Of a stretch of 64,000 nt of DNA, positions 25,006-33,824 are shown piece after piece. A program made the position numbers and the translations under genes. The notes under the pieces are model-generated. The model had not been told where the DNA came from, did no database searches, and saw only the letters and a program-made list of their open reading frames with translations. This DNA is from Leptolyngbya sp. NIES-3755 (GTDB lineage: Bacteria > Cyanobacteriota > Cyanobacteriia > Leptolyngbyales > Leptolyngbyaceae), in assembly GCA_001548435.1 (NCBI GenBank), contig AP017310.1, positions 34,207 through 98,206 of the forward strand, read 5' to 3'. Each line of letters opens with the position of its first letter. Positions within the stretch are counted from its first letter, which is position 1.

Positions 25006-25434
25006 TCAATCTCCTAAGAGCATCCGAATTGCTCTCAATGCCTGACTGCGTTTTCCGTTGCTGACTTTAGCGAACCAGTAATGCGCCTCCTCATTACTCA
25101 TTGCCTGCACTCCAGCCGCAATATTGGCGATTCGCTCAGGCTTGGAGAGCGGCTGAAGAGTTTGAAACAGAAGAGCAAGATTGACCCCAGATGTTTCATC
25201 TAATATGTAAGGGGTTTGACGCTGTTGGTTCAATGTTTTTGGGTCATAATTGTTAGCTTTGAGGCAGTTGTAGATCGCTTGCCGTGCCTGCAATAAAGCT
25301 TGTCCCTTCAACCGACCAACACGCTTCGCCGCCGATCGCTTTTTCTCACCTGCTTTTTTATAAGCGCATTGGTACAACTCCAATGCGAAATTGTTGTTGT
25401 CCGTGGGAACGACTTTGAGTTGAAACTCCTGCAT
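25006..25434 (-). CDS. Conserved protein downstream of the DUF499 ATPase, function unknown
   Basis: 142 residues from the ATG at 25434, with GAAGGATTGGG upstream; a TTG start at 25440 is less likely. It starts 46 bp after the DUF499 gene on the same strand. The N-terminal third is beta-rich (MQEFQLKVVPTDNNNFALEL); the middle is strongly basic (KKAGEKKRSAAKRVGRLKG), followed by helices ending in SQALRAIRMLLGD. The basic stretch suggests nucleic-acid contact. I do not recognise the family; placement implies a subunit of the DUF499/DUF1156 system. Confidence 0.65.
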   Translation of the reverse strand: MQEFQLKVVPTDNNNFALELYQCAYKKAGEKKRSAAKRVGRLKGQALLQARQAIYNCLKANNYDPKTLNQQRQTPYILDETSGVNLALLFQTLQPLSKPERIANIAAGVQAMSNEEAHYWFAKVSNGKRSQALRAIRMLLGD

Positions 25435-25480
25435 ACCCAATCCTTCAGCGTTTGACTTCTACGATCGTAAACAAACTTCG

Positions 25481-28400
25481 TCAGTATAGTACCTTAGTCG
25501 TCAAACTGAGCCGATCCACCGGATTTCTCAAGAGCGCCTGCTCGATCGCTTTCATCTCCACGCCCTGCGGCTCGATCGCAGCTGCGAACTCAAACGTAAT
25601 TTTAAGCGAGACATCAGCTCGAACATCGGGAACCGCCAATAGAGTATTAGTCGGATTCGCAAAGCTTTGAAATCCTTTGACGTTGCCTTGATACTCCAGT
25701 CGTACAAACTGATCGCCCGTCTGAATCGTGACGAATTGATCGATTCGCATGGGATAGCGCATCAGAAGCGGGAGCGTTGTGGTCAGCTTGCGGTAATCCA
25801 TCACTTCAGACACCGACAGTTCCAACCGCTCGATCGATTTAATTTTGTCATCATGAATGCGATCGCGCAGTTCATTAAATACGCTGTTAAGGCTCCCCGA
25901 TAAATCAATTACCTCCGGCTTGACATCGAACAGGGTAGGCGTATCGTGAACCGAAGTAGAGCCAGTGGAGAGCGTCGAATACGTCTGCACTCTTGCCTTT
26001 GATTCTGCCGCTGTAGTTTCTCCTTCCCCGTAATCTGCTACCACGCGAAAGGTTGCTGTTTGAGCGATTTCTCCTTCGTATTCGTCAGAAGGTAAGAAAT
26101 TTCCTGCAATTAAATTGCCGTCTTGAAACAGCTTGACCGAAAGTGCCCCTGCTGCCTTCCACCGCACTCGCACAGGTTTAGTGGATTGCGTACTCGGCAT
26201 CACTTGAGCACTAATCTCGATTTCTCTCGGCTTTGGTGGTTCTAGAATGCCGCGCCGATACAGCACCATGCGATCTGAAAACTCAATAATATCGGGCAGA
26301 ATCAGCAGAGCCGCATCGGTTTTGATGTAGACGCGCTCACCCACCTTCAAATCCCACTGTCCTGTGGTTAACCCTTGAACGATCGACGTTCTCAGCTTTG
26401 AAGTTTCCGCATCCGAAAACAGATTTAACCCCAAATCTTTCGCAAACGCTTCTTTCAATCCCTTGGTGCTAATCGAATCGAGTCCGGTCGCCCAAACTTT
26501 TTGCAATACATACGCAGGCGCATACGGTTGAGTGTCATCGGCACGAATCTTCTGACAGTCTTTCAGCGCTTTGAGAATCGCTTCTTGCTGATTATTCTTG
26601 CCCTTGACATCACTTGCATCCTGAGCGGGAAGCGGGTAGTGCATTAATCCTTTGGGAGCTTTGACCGGATCATTAGATGGATAGAACAAATGACGATACG
26701 CATTCGTTAGCGCAATTCGCGTCGCTAAATCTAATTCTCCTTCTTTCTGCTTCAGTTGTTTGTGTTGACTTTCTGAGAGGTCTTCTAGGCGATTCTGAGA
26801 TTTAAGAATGTTGCGAATTGCCCTCAGTTCTCGCGCCACGCCGATCGCTCTTTCTAATTCCTGCTGATTCGCCAGTAGAAACAGCAATCGATTGCGAAAG
26901 ATGCGAAACTTGCCAGAGTCGCCTGTGCTGTTAAAGATTTGTTCGACGATCGCAGGGGCAGCATCCATTGAAGATTGCACCGTTGCTTCATTGAAGTCAA
27001 TTACACAAAGCGCAATACTATCTGCTGCATCATCGACATCACTCGGACTCTCTGGGGATGAAATCAGTGTGAAATAGCGATTCGCAAAAATGGTGTCACG
27101 ACGAGATCGTAAATCGTCTTTTGCTTCACTGCGTCCGACTTGCTCTTTCTCTTCAGCAATGATTTTGTTAATCGAAGGTTCTTCTTTGAATCGGGCGATC
27201 GAGGTAATCGGATCGTGATCAAGATACCAAGCCACTGTACTGAGCCGATCCAACGCACTCTCGACAAAGCCTGATTCAATTCCAGGGGTGAGCAGTGATA
27301 GATTCAGTTCCGCTCGTCGAATGCCCGCAACCACACCTTGATTAATCGAGTGTAGAAAGATTGTTCGCCCAATCCAGGTCGAAAACGGTGGCTTTCCTGC
27401 TGCGATCCAGTCTTGATCCTGTAGTTGAGCGTGTGCTTCTCGTCCATTTGCATTGTAGAGGTCGGCTTGAATCGGTAGCCGCATCAGGGGACGTTCTAAG
27501 CGCGAGGTCAATTCATTCGTGATCTCTTCATTCACACCGATCGGTAAGTGATGCGCGTGGATCATGGGCATCCAATTTGTGCGATCGCGCCACAGTTCAC
27601 GAACGGCGATCGCAAAAAGTCTCAGCGCTCCACGAGTCCGATTAAAGTTCGGAATCGAGGCAATCTTTTTGGTCAGTAAGTTGAATAGCTCTGGATGGAT
27701 CGGGTAGCTTGATTCGATCGTCTGGGAATAGCTGGCATCTTGACAACCATCAGGAAGATTAATGCGGCTCGATCTGTACGCATTGAGATATTCTTGTGCC
27801 GCTTTTTTCGCGGCTTTTTCATCAACACGCTGAAACAATCGCTGCTTCACAATGTTGTAGATTTCAACATCGGTACTCGGACTCAGGATGCGTTCTTGAC
27901 GGGCGGAAGCGCGAACCGTTTCTTGAAGCTCTGCGGTTTCATCCGCAAAGGTATCGGAAGATGAGGCGAGGGAATAGACGAACACTAAGTTATTGCAAGA
28001 TCCAGCTAAATCCATTAGCGCGAACAGAAACGCCACGACCTGTTTTGATAGGTCGCTATTCCCAACAATTACCCCTTTCGCTTTGCGTAAATACTGCGCG
28101 ATTTCATCCAGCACAATCAAAGTCGGTCGATCTTGAATGAGTTGCTGAAGGACTCCAGTTCCTGGACTTACTTTCTTCTCATCCGAGCCGCGTAGCAGAC
28201 TGTATCCTCCGATCCCGCCAATTCGATAGGCAATCTCGCCCCAAAGCGTATAGGTTGTGATGCCTGTTTCTGGGTGAAAATCTCCGTTTGTCGGGTCGAG
28301 GTCTTGACACGCGATCGCAGCAACTTGAACCGGAGCGGTAGGAATTTGATCGAGACGTTCGCTAAATCGATCGAGTCCTCGAATACTGCGTCCGTTTCGG

Positions 28401-28696
28401 GCAATATGCCAGAGTGCAATTTCGTCGTGGGTTTTCCCACCGCCAAAGCTGGTTTCTAATCGAATCACCGGAGAACCGATCGCCGTTCCCGCCAAACGCC
28501 CAAACACTTCAGCAATCAACGTTTTTAGCCCTTCTGTCGGAAACGTATTGGCAAAAAACGATTCTGGGTCTTGGTAAACCTTGGGTGCATTGCCATCAAC
28601 GACCAGTTTCAACTTAGCAGCAAACAAATCAAGCGACAGTTCGCCAGAGAGAATCTCATCTCTCGGAGTACAGGTTTCAAAAATGGATGGCAGCAC
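25481..28696 (-). CDS. DUF499-family P-loop ATPase of restriction-like system
   Basis: 1,071-residue large ATPase. Walker A GGGKTH is at residues 85-90 (LETSFGGGKTHDE) and Walker B in PTLIVLDEIAQYLRKAKG; SNDLSKQVVAFLFALMD follows as in the DUF499 family. The C-terminal 300 residues are beta-rich. DUF499 ATPases recur with DUF1156 methylases and SNF2 helicases in defence islands (established association), so this is probably the third core component of the system at 10.9-18.4 kb, from which it is separated by about 7 kb of other defence genes. It is read toward that operon, on the same strand. Confidence 0.88.
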   Translation of the reverse strand: MLPSIFETCTPRDEILSGELSLDLFAAKLKLVVDGNAPKVYQDPESFFANTFPTEGLKTLIAEVFGRLAGTAIGSPVIRLETSFGGGKTHDEIALWHIARNGRSIRGLDRFSERLDQIPTAPVQVAAIACQDLDPTNGDFHPETGITTYTLWGEIAYRIGGIGGYSLLRGSDEKKVSPGTGVLQQLIQDRPTLIVLDEIAQYLRKAKGVIVGNSDLSKQVVAFLFALMDLAGSCNNLVFVYSLASSSDTFADETAELQETVRASARQERILSPSTDVEIYNIVKQRLFQRVDEKAAKKAAQEYLNAYRSSRINLPDGCQDASYSQTIESSYPIHPELFNLLTKKIASIPNFNRTRGALRLFAIAVRELWRDRTNWMPMIHAHHLPIGVNEEITNELTSRLERPLMRLPIQADLYNANGREAHAQLQDQDWIAAGKPPFSTWIGRTIFLHSINQGVVAGIRRAELNLSLLTPGIESGFVESALDRLSTVAWYLDHDPITSIARFKEEPSINKIIAEEKEQVGRSEAKDDLRSRRDTIFANRYFTLISSPESPSDVDDAADSIALCVIDFNEATVQSSMDAAPAIVEQIFNSTGDSGKFRIFRNRLLFLLANQQELERAIGVARELRAIRNILKSQNRLEDLSESQHKQLKQKEGELDLATRIALTNAYRHLFYPSNDPVKAPKGLMHYPLPAQDASDVKGKNNQQEAILKALKDCQKIRADDTQPYAPAYVLQKVWATGLDSISTKGLKEAFAKDLGLNLFSDAETSKLRTSIVQGLTTGQWDLKVGERVYIKTDAALLILPDIIEFSDRMVLYRRGILEPPKPREIEISAQVMPSTQSTKPVRVRWKAAGALSVKLFQDGNLIAGNFLPSDEYEGEIAQTATFRVVADYGEGETTAAESKARVQTYSTLSTGSTSVHDTPTLFDVKPEVIDLSGSLNSVFNELRDRIHDDKIKSIERLELSVSEVMDYRKLTTTLPLLMRYPMRIDQFVTIQTGDQFVRLEYQGNVKGFQSFANPTNTLLAVPDVRADVSLKITFEFAAAIEPQGVEMKAIEQALLRNPVDRLSLTTKVLY

Positions 28697-28842
28697 AGCT
28701 AATCTCTCGTATTCCCTAGTCTTGACTCACAAACCGCTTTTATTGTGGCACTGCCAGTCAAAATTGGCACGATTACGGCTCAAGAGACGCTGATCTTAAT
28801 GACCTGGGGCTGCTTATCAGAACCAATAACGAATCGAGTAGG

Positions 28843-30555
28843 TCAAGTCTCAAATTTCACATCGGAGAACTGATGACAAATATTAAGCGTGTTCATCAGT
28901 GGCAGCCATTGTCCACCGACTCCCACGACTCGCTCAATTCCGATCGCTCTTGCTTTATCCCACACATCCTCAGAAGGTCGTTTGCCCGGTGCCATGCCGT
29001 TTGTCTTAGCGGTCAAATAAACCACGTCATTCCAACCAGGATCACAATCTGGGCGTTGAGCGACAAAAATAGGATTCATCGCTGTAACATTGCCCCGCGT
29101 CAGTTCCATGTCCCCCATCGCGCCAGTCGGCGCGATTCCCCACATTGCCAATCCCCGCTTTGCACCCATTGATGAAATGCTGGCAAGTTTGTCCTTGATT
29201 GCATTGAAAACCTGCATCGCTTTCTCGGAATTTAGCCCCAACGCCGATCGCATCACGCTATTCAGCTCATCTACAATCAGCAGTTTGGGTCGATCGACGC
29301 TGGATGGAATGGCATTGAACTCATCTAGGAGTTGTGCCCAATCATCGTAGGCAAGGCGTTTTTCTGCATCACTCATTTCGGGAAAATAGAAACCGATCGC
29401 ACGATCGCACATTTTCCAGTAACGCCCGTCCTCCTCTTCGATATAACCCGCGCTGATGTAGAAAAGTGTAACCTTGTCACCGAACCTTAATCGAAGCAGT
29501 CCAGCAGCGTCTGACGCTAATTGAGATTTCCCGGTGCGAGTTGCACCAACAATTAATCGTGAAATCACGAACCGACCTGATGCCATTTTCTCAGCTACGT
29601 TAATACCGAGATCTGGAGATTTAGGAGTTGATACTGGAGGTGAGGGGTTTTTCATAGCGGTGTCACTGTTTACGATGTCGATTGTTGTTTGCTCAGCATT
29701 CCAAGGATCGTTCTCGACTTTTGCTGATTGCAATGGAGTTGAATTCGATCGTGTATTTGGTTGGGTTGACGAAGATAATTGCTGAGAATTGAGGATTGCG
29801 GGTTGCGATTCGGGTGAAGTTGTGTTTGCTTGTTGTCGTAGCGATTCAATCGCACTTCCTTGAGTTGGAGTGAATCCGTACAACTGCATCTGCCATGAAG
29901 GAAGCGTCGGAATTCGAGGGTCAACACTTCCGATCGGGTTTTCTTGCAAATGCTGCAAATCCACGTTTCGCCCCTTCATTTCTAAATCAATCTGATTCAC
30001 AAGATGATTGAACCAAACAGGCGTATGACCCATCTGCGATCGTAGTGAAGCTAAAAAGCTCTGGCACATTGCGTCTAAGTTGTAATCCTGATACGCAACA
30101 GCTTGATAGTTGGATAATGCAGTTTCATAGGCATTCACAAATGCGTTTAAGCTGACCCCACAGTTGGGATGAGCATCGATATAAACGCTCATCGCCGCAA
30201 GTAAATCCTCGAAATGAGCAGAATGTCCGACGATTGACAGCTCTATTTCCAGTCGCTTTCTTGCACCTCCAAGGGTAGTTCTCCAAATCGCAGGAATTGC
30301 AACTGTCACAACGGTTCCCAGAATCGGAATCGCTGCTCCCGTACTCAGCAGTGGCAGCCCCAAAAAGCCAAACCCAATCACCGATAGTAGTCCAGTTCGC
30401 TGTTGAGCAGATAGATTATGAATCTGATTGAGTAAGTCAGTCTTAATTCCCGCGATCGCATCACTGAGTCGCAACCGTCGAACCTCAATCAGGTATCGAA
30501 GATGCGACCCGTGATAATGACCTGGAGCAGTATTGTGGTACAGATTAGACATCAT
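28843..30555 (-). CDS. Membrane-anchored VirD4/FtsK-like plasmid ATPase
   Basis: 570 residues. An N-terminal hydrophobic hairpin (GFGFLGLPLLSTGAAIPILG and following, about residues 58-90) anchors it. A Gln/Ser/Thr-rich linker at about residues 240-310 leads to an ATPase domain with Walker A RLIVGATRTGKSQLASD and Walker B PKLLIVDELNSVM. The GxTxxGKS P-loop is the type in coupling proteins and FtsK/HerA pumps. It is the last gene of a seven-gene minus-strand operon with several small membrane proteins. It may be a coupling protein for the plasmid's relaxase or part of another membrane machine; no VirB-type secretion genes are seen. Confidence 0.65.
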   Translation of the reverse strand: MMSNLYHNTAPGHYHGSHLRYLIEVRRLRLSDAIAGIKTDLLNQIHNLSAQQRTGLLSVIGFGFLGLPLLSTGAAIPILGTVVTVAIPAIWRTTLGGARKRLEIELSIVGHSAHFEDLLAAMSVYIDAHPNCGVSLNAFVNAYETALSNYQAVAYQDYNLDAMCQSFLASLRSQMGHTPVWFNHLVNQIDLEMKGRNVDLQHLQENPIGSVDPRIPTLPSWQMQLYGFTPTQGSAIESLRQQANTTSPESQPAILNSQQLSSSTQPNTRSNSTPLQSAKVENDPWNAEQTTIDIVNSDTAMKNPSPPVSTPKSPDLGINVAEKMASGRFVISRLIVGATRTGKSQLASDAAGLLRLRFGDKVTLFYISAGYIEEEDGRYWKMCDRAIGFYFPEMSDAEKRLAYDDWAQLLDEFNAIPSSVDRPKLLIVDELNSVMRSALGLNSEKAMQVFNAIKDKLASISSMGAKRGLAMWGIAPTGAMGDMELTRGNVTAMNPIFVAQRPDCDPGWNDVVYLTAKTNGMAPGKRPSEDVWDKARAIGIERVVGVGGQWLPLMNTLNICHQFSDVKFET

Positions 30556-30599
30556 TCACGACTAATGCTTAATTCAGTGCAAAAGGATGCACGATTTGA

Positions 30600-31406
30600 C
30601 TACTGCGCCTGTTGTTCGCCTTTGTAAGCAACCATCTTGAAAATCGTGTGAAGCAGAATGCAAATTTGCACACCGAATACTGACCAGAAATTAAAGAAGG
30701 TGTTGGGGGTGAAGTTACCTGCGCTATCTGTCCAAGGTCGAACGCGCCCTGTTGCCCAACATTCAATGCCATACACAATGACACCAATCACACACCCAAT
30801 CAGCAATAAAGCAGGATTGTAGGTCGAGATTTTTGACAAACGCTGTAGCTGAGGATTGTAGAATGCTGGACGAATTGTTTCCCGACGAGCGCGATCGTTA
30901 GCATATCGAATGATATTCGAGGCAGCATCTTCAATGAAAAGATCAACCCGAACTAACAGTTCGCACCCCTGAAGTACTGCCCAAAATAGAAAGCCAAAAA
31001 CAACGATCAGGAATGCTCCAAACAGATAGTTCAGATAAGCGAAGATTGCTCCCAAAATCGGAATTCGGATCAGCGTTGCAGTCATATCTCGAAGCTGTTC
31101 TGGCGTAATCACAACTTCTTGCAAAAACGACATGATCGAATGAATATTCAGCACAGCCGAAAAGATTCCAAGACCGACGACAAACACTTTAACCGCTGTA
31201 GGATGCTTAATGAAGTCAACAATCACATCTGCAAATCGACCCAGACCTTCGAGCAGCGATCGCTTCTTCTCTTCTGGCTCATGTGTCCAAGATGAATCTG
31301 CATAATGATCTCTTAAAGCACCATTGTTAACAGATGGGGTGTTTTGACGACTTCCAGGAGGGCGGTAGTCAGCGGGAAGCGACCCGTTGTTTTTCTTGAG
31401 TGCCAT
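30600..31406 (-). CDS. Polytopic membrane protein of plasmid operon
   Basis: 268 residues with about four to five hydrophobic segments: around residues 75-95, 115-150, 195-215 and 235-258. The first 65 residues are hydrophilic and Pro/Asn/Lys rich, presumably cytoplasmic, ending in a basic HEPEEKKRS stretch. No enzymatic motif is seen. It lies 44 bp before the ATPase gene and is probably its membrane partner (inference). Not recognised. Confidence 0.65.
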   Translation of the reverse strand: MALKKNNGSLPADYRPPGSRQNTPSVNNGALRDHYADSSWTHEPEEKKRSLLEGLGRFADVIVDFIKHPTAVKVFVVGLGIFSAVLNIHSIMSFLQEVVITPEQLRDMTATLIRIPILGAIFAYLNYLFGAFLIVVFGFLFWAVLQGCELLVRVDLFIEDAASNIIRYANDRARRETIRPAFYNPQLQRLSKISTYNPALLLIGCVIGVIVYGIECWATGRVRPWTDSAGNFTPNTFFNFWSVFGVQICILLHTIFKMVAYKGEQQAQ

Positions 31407-31455
31407 GATTGGTTAATCCTCAAAGACAGTGTGTAAGAATCTTGAAGCCCAGCGT

Positions 31456-31797
31456 CTATGCGATCGCTTCTAAAAGTTGATGAGAGATTGCGATCGTTGA
31501 TCTAATGACATCTTCAGGCGCAATGTTATTCAGCAATTGCAGCGCTGACAGGGCATTTGATGAAATGGCAATCGGATAATCCTCGATTGCTTCTGCCAGT
31601 GTGTAAGGTTGTTCTAGCGCGTTTTCACCTTGCTCTGCCAGTTCGGTGTCGTAAGCCTGCCATGTAATTAGCACACCAATGACCTGCAACTTGGAAACGA
31701 CATCGAGCCTTTCCAATCGATCGCCGTACTTGGCGACCAAATGATTCAAGGAATCGGAAGAAGTGTAGTAGCTAAGGAGACTGTGTTTTGTTGTCAT
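31456..31797 (-). CDS. Small acidic protein of plasmid operon, unknown function
   Basis: 113 residues, mostly alpha-helical and soluble by composition: HLVAKYGDRLERLDVVSKLQ, then YTLAEAIEDYPIAISSNALS. No membrane helix or catalytic motif is visible. It sits 49 bp upstream of the polytopic membrane gene and 12 bp downstream of the next gene in the same operon. It may be a cytoplasmic accessory subunit. Confidence 0.6.
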   Translation of the reverse strand: MTTKHSLLSYYTSSDSLNHLVAKYGDRLERLDVVSKLQVIGVLITWQAYDTELAEQGENALEQPYTLAEAIEDYPIAISSNALSALQLLNNIAPEDVIRSTIAISHQLLEAIA

Positions 31798-31809
31798 CGT
31801 GCAAAAACC

Positions 31810-32262
31810 TCATTGTTTCTTGCGTTCTTTCGATTTCTGCAAAAGCTCATCCAGTCGATCGCTGTCAATTGTGGCAAGCTGTGTCGCGATCGGATTTCCG
31901 TTTTCGTCCCAGCGCACGATCGCAGTCGCCCCGAACTGGTCATAAACACAAATCCCATTTGGAACAGGGCGATTTTTGTCAATGACAACACGCCCATTTT
32001 GCAAGTAGGAAAAATACACCTTCGTCCCTGTGGACAGAGGGCGATCGCGCAAAAGTTGACGGCAACCGCGAGGAGATGTCAGTCGAGCTTCTGCCGTTTG
32101 TGCTTCAGTCGCGTCCGCCTCGGCTTGCTCCTTCGCCTGTTGTTGAATGCCTTGCTTGTGTAAATAGTCTTGACCGCTGACTAACCATATGATCGCCATC
32201 AAACTTGCTGGAATTACAAGAAAGGCATAGAGATTGTTCGGGTGCGATTTTGTGTGCTTCAT
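31810..32262 (-). CDS. Single-span membrane protein of plasmid operon
   Basis: 150 residues: a short basic N-terminus, one membrane helix (LYAFLVIPASLMAIIWLVSG, residues 11-30), a Gln/Glu/Ala-rich coiled-coil (about 40-60), then a small beta-rich domain with a conserved-looking ATAIVRWDENGNPIATQ segment, ending in a basic LLQKSKERKKQ tail. It is separated from the upstream gene by 1 bp. Orientation suggests a membrane-anchored adaptor. Not recognised. Confidence 0.6.
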   Translation of the reverse strand: MKHTKSHPNNLYAFLVIPASLMAIIWLVSGQDYLHKQGIQQQAKEQAEADATEAQTAEARLTSPRGCRQLLRDRPLSTGTKVYFSYLQNGRVVIDKNRPVPNGICVYDQFGATAIVRWDENGNPIATQLATIDSDRLDELLQKSKERKKQ

Positions 32263-32263
32263 T

Positions 32264-32752
32264 TCACTGTCTCACTTGATCAAAATTTGCCATCGGAGGG
32301 CGAACTGAGCAGGATGAGGACAGCTTGTGATCCAGAATTGGTAACATCAGCAGAAATGCGCCCACAGCGCCTACACACGAATACATCGCAATTACCACGC
32401 AATCCTGCCAATTCCAACGTCTTTGTGGAAACGGCGGAGCGACTTGCATAGAGCGGTAGCCGAATTCAGCTTGACTTTGCTCATTGTTGAATTCTAGAGC
32501 AATAAATTTTGCCAGTTCTTCTTCAGAAATCCGAAAGCGAATATCATTGGCTGATTCGTAAGAACAGTAAGGGGCGAGCGATCGCTCCATCTGCTCCTTG
32601 AATCGTTTGGCATCTGCAACTCTTGCCTTTGCAAGTAATGAACCTTCTCGATCTGCGAAGATGTCCATGATCGTGGAATGCGTTTCCAGTCTGATCAAAT
32701 TCTTCGAGTCTCTCAGCAGAAAAACATATTCATTCCGACTTGCGACGCTCAT
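32264..32752 (-). CDS. Tail-anchored-type membrane protein of plasmid operon
   Basis: 162 residues. A soluble alpha/beta N-terminal domain of about 105 residues is followed by a single membrane helix (CVVIAMYSCVGAVGAFLLML, about residues 117-136) and a short tail. It overlaps the upstream 81-residue gene by 23 bp and almost touches the downstream gene, so cotranslation is likely. No known motif. Confidence 0.58.
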   Translation of the reverse strand: MSVASRNEYVFLLRDSKNLIRLETHSTIMDIFADREGSLLAKARVADAKRFKEQMERSLAPYCSYESANDIRFRISEEELAKFIALEFNNEQSQAEFGYRSMQVAPPFPQRRWNWQDCVVIAMYSCVGAVGAFLLMLPILDHKLSSSCSVRPPMANFDQVRQ

Positions 32753-32975
32753 AAAAATAACCTCCTAAAACATCACGTCCAATTAGCGCCATTCCAACTG
32801 TTGACAGCGCTGAAATACCGTAGCGATCTGGTTTGTCCATCGCTTTCACTGCGACTAATGCCCCAACTGCTAACAACAACCCCATAACCCCACCTACGAT
32901 CGCACCTTGCCTTCGACATTCAGCAAGACAAACTCGATCGACTTCGGAAGATGGTTTAGATTTTTGAGACTTCAT
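32730..32975 (-). CDS. Small membrane protein of plasmid operon
   Basis: 81 residues: a basic N-terminus with Cys16 and Cys20 (VCLAECRRQ), a Gly-rich membrane helix (GAIVGGVMGLLLAVGALVAV, about residues 24-43) and a weaker hydrophobic segment near 55-70. It overlaps the downstream gene by 23 bp. Small Gly-rich membrane subunits of this kind often oligomerise, but nothing specific can be assigned. Confidence 0.5.
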   Translation of the reverse strand: MKSQKSKPSSEVDRVCLAECRRQGAIVGGVMGLLLAVGALVAVKAMDKPDRYGISALSTVGMALIGRDVLGGYFYERRKSE

Positions 32976-33043
32976 GGGCAGTAGAGAGAGTAGTGGAGTG
33001 TACCAATGAATCGGCTCGAATAAAGGATTTGTCGGGCGATCGT

Positions 33044-33439
33044 CTACTCGACAATCTCCCCGTCCAAATAATTCTGGTACGGTGCAATCAATCGAGCCGT
33101 TTCGCCTGTCCGATACCGCTTGAAAAAATTTCGCAGGTCATTCAACTCCTGCGTTTCCTGAGCAACCAGTTCCGCCGCAATTTCGTGAGCCGTTTCATCT
33201 TTTTGATCGGCGAGTGTCGCATCCGCGATCGCTCTCGCCTTTTCAAGCACTTCAGAAACCGCATTATCACCGCCGCTCAAAACAGAAACGGTTGCTGCGG
33301 TTTTACGATCGCGCACTTGCTCGAAGGTATTCGGCTTGCCTGAAATCGTTTTTTGACCAGATGGGGTTGAAGTAGGACGATCAGAAACTGCAATTTGACC
33401 AGGTTGATCAGGGGAGAGGCAATCTGAATTTTCCTTCAT
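33044..33439 (-). CDS. First gene of the plasmid operon, Ala/Glu-rich protein of unknown function
   Basis: 131 residues from the ATG at 33439; an alternative start at 33472 adds 11 residues and would run into the palindromic control region. The first 45 residues are disordered and Ser/Pro/Thr-rich; the rest is helical (NAVSEVLEKARAIADATLAD, ETAHEIAAELVAQETQELND). It is transcribed divergently from the gene at 33543. It could be the operon regulator, but no DNA-binding motif is seen. Confidence 0.55.
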   Translation of the reverse strand: MKENSDCLSPDQPGQIAVSDRPTSTPSGQKTISGKPNTFEQVRDRKTAATVSVLSGGDNAVSEVLEKARAIADATLADQKDETAHEIAAELVAQETQELNDLRNFFKRYRTGETARLIAPYQNYLDGEIVE

Positions 33440-33459
33440 AATGTTGTAGAAATACCTGA

Positions 33460-33487
33460 GTATTACCCGCAATATAGCAGGTAATAC
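33460..33487. promoter_or_regulatory. Palindromic operator candidate in divergent promoter
   Basis: GTATTACC at 33460-33467 and GGTAATAC at 33480-33487 form an inverted repeat, extendable inward with one mismatch. GCAATAT occurs twice (33469-33475 and 33497-33503). The element sits between the divergent genes at 33439 and 33543, a natural position for an operator shared by both units. The plus-strand gene has an AGGAG ribosome-binding site near 33529. Confidence 0.4.
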
Positions 33488-33542
33488 AAATTTTGTGCAA
33501 TATTAGGGGCAGTATTCCGGTATTTTTTAGGAGAAGCTAGGC

Positions 33543-33824
33543 ATGATGGTGGGCGAAGTGAAGCCGAAAAAAGAACGATACGAAGTTGGTTTGAGCGATG
33601 AGGAGGCAGGATTAATTCGAGAAATCGCGACATCAGAGAATCGAGCGTTTGCCGAGGTACTTGGCGAAGTCGTTCGGTTGGGACTTCCGATCAAATTGGA
33701 TTCACTTGCAAAAGCCGCAGCTTGGCGAAAAACGCAGAAGCGAGATCGCCTATATCAGCGACTCACGCAACTTTCCGAGAGTGAAATCGATCGCATCCTA
33801 GAAACTGTAGATTCCGATGAATGA
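33543..33824 (+). CDS. Small plasmid protein, possible ribbon-helix-helix regulator
   Basis: 93 residues. YEVGLSDEEAGLIREIATSE followed by helix FAEVLGEVVRLGLPI has the beta-strand plus two-helix pattern of a ribbon-helix-helix protein; the second half is basic and helical (WRKTQKRDRLYQRLTQLSES). It begins after AGGAG and overlaps the next gene by 8 bp. As the first gene opposite a seven-gene operon with a palindrome between, it is the best candidate for binding that palindrome (inference). Confidence 0.6.
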   Translation: MMVGEVKPKKERYEVGLSDEEAGLIREIATSENRAFAEVLGEVVRLGLPIKLDSLAKAAAWRKTQKRDRLYQRLTQLSESEIDRILETVDSDE

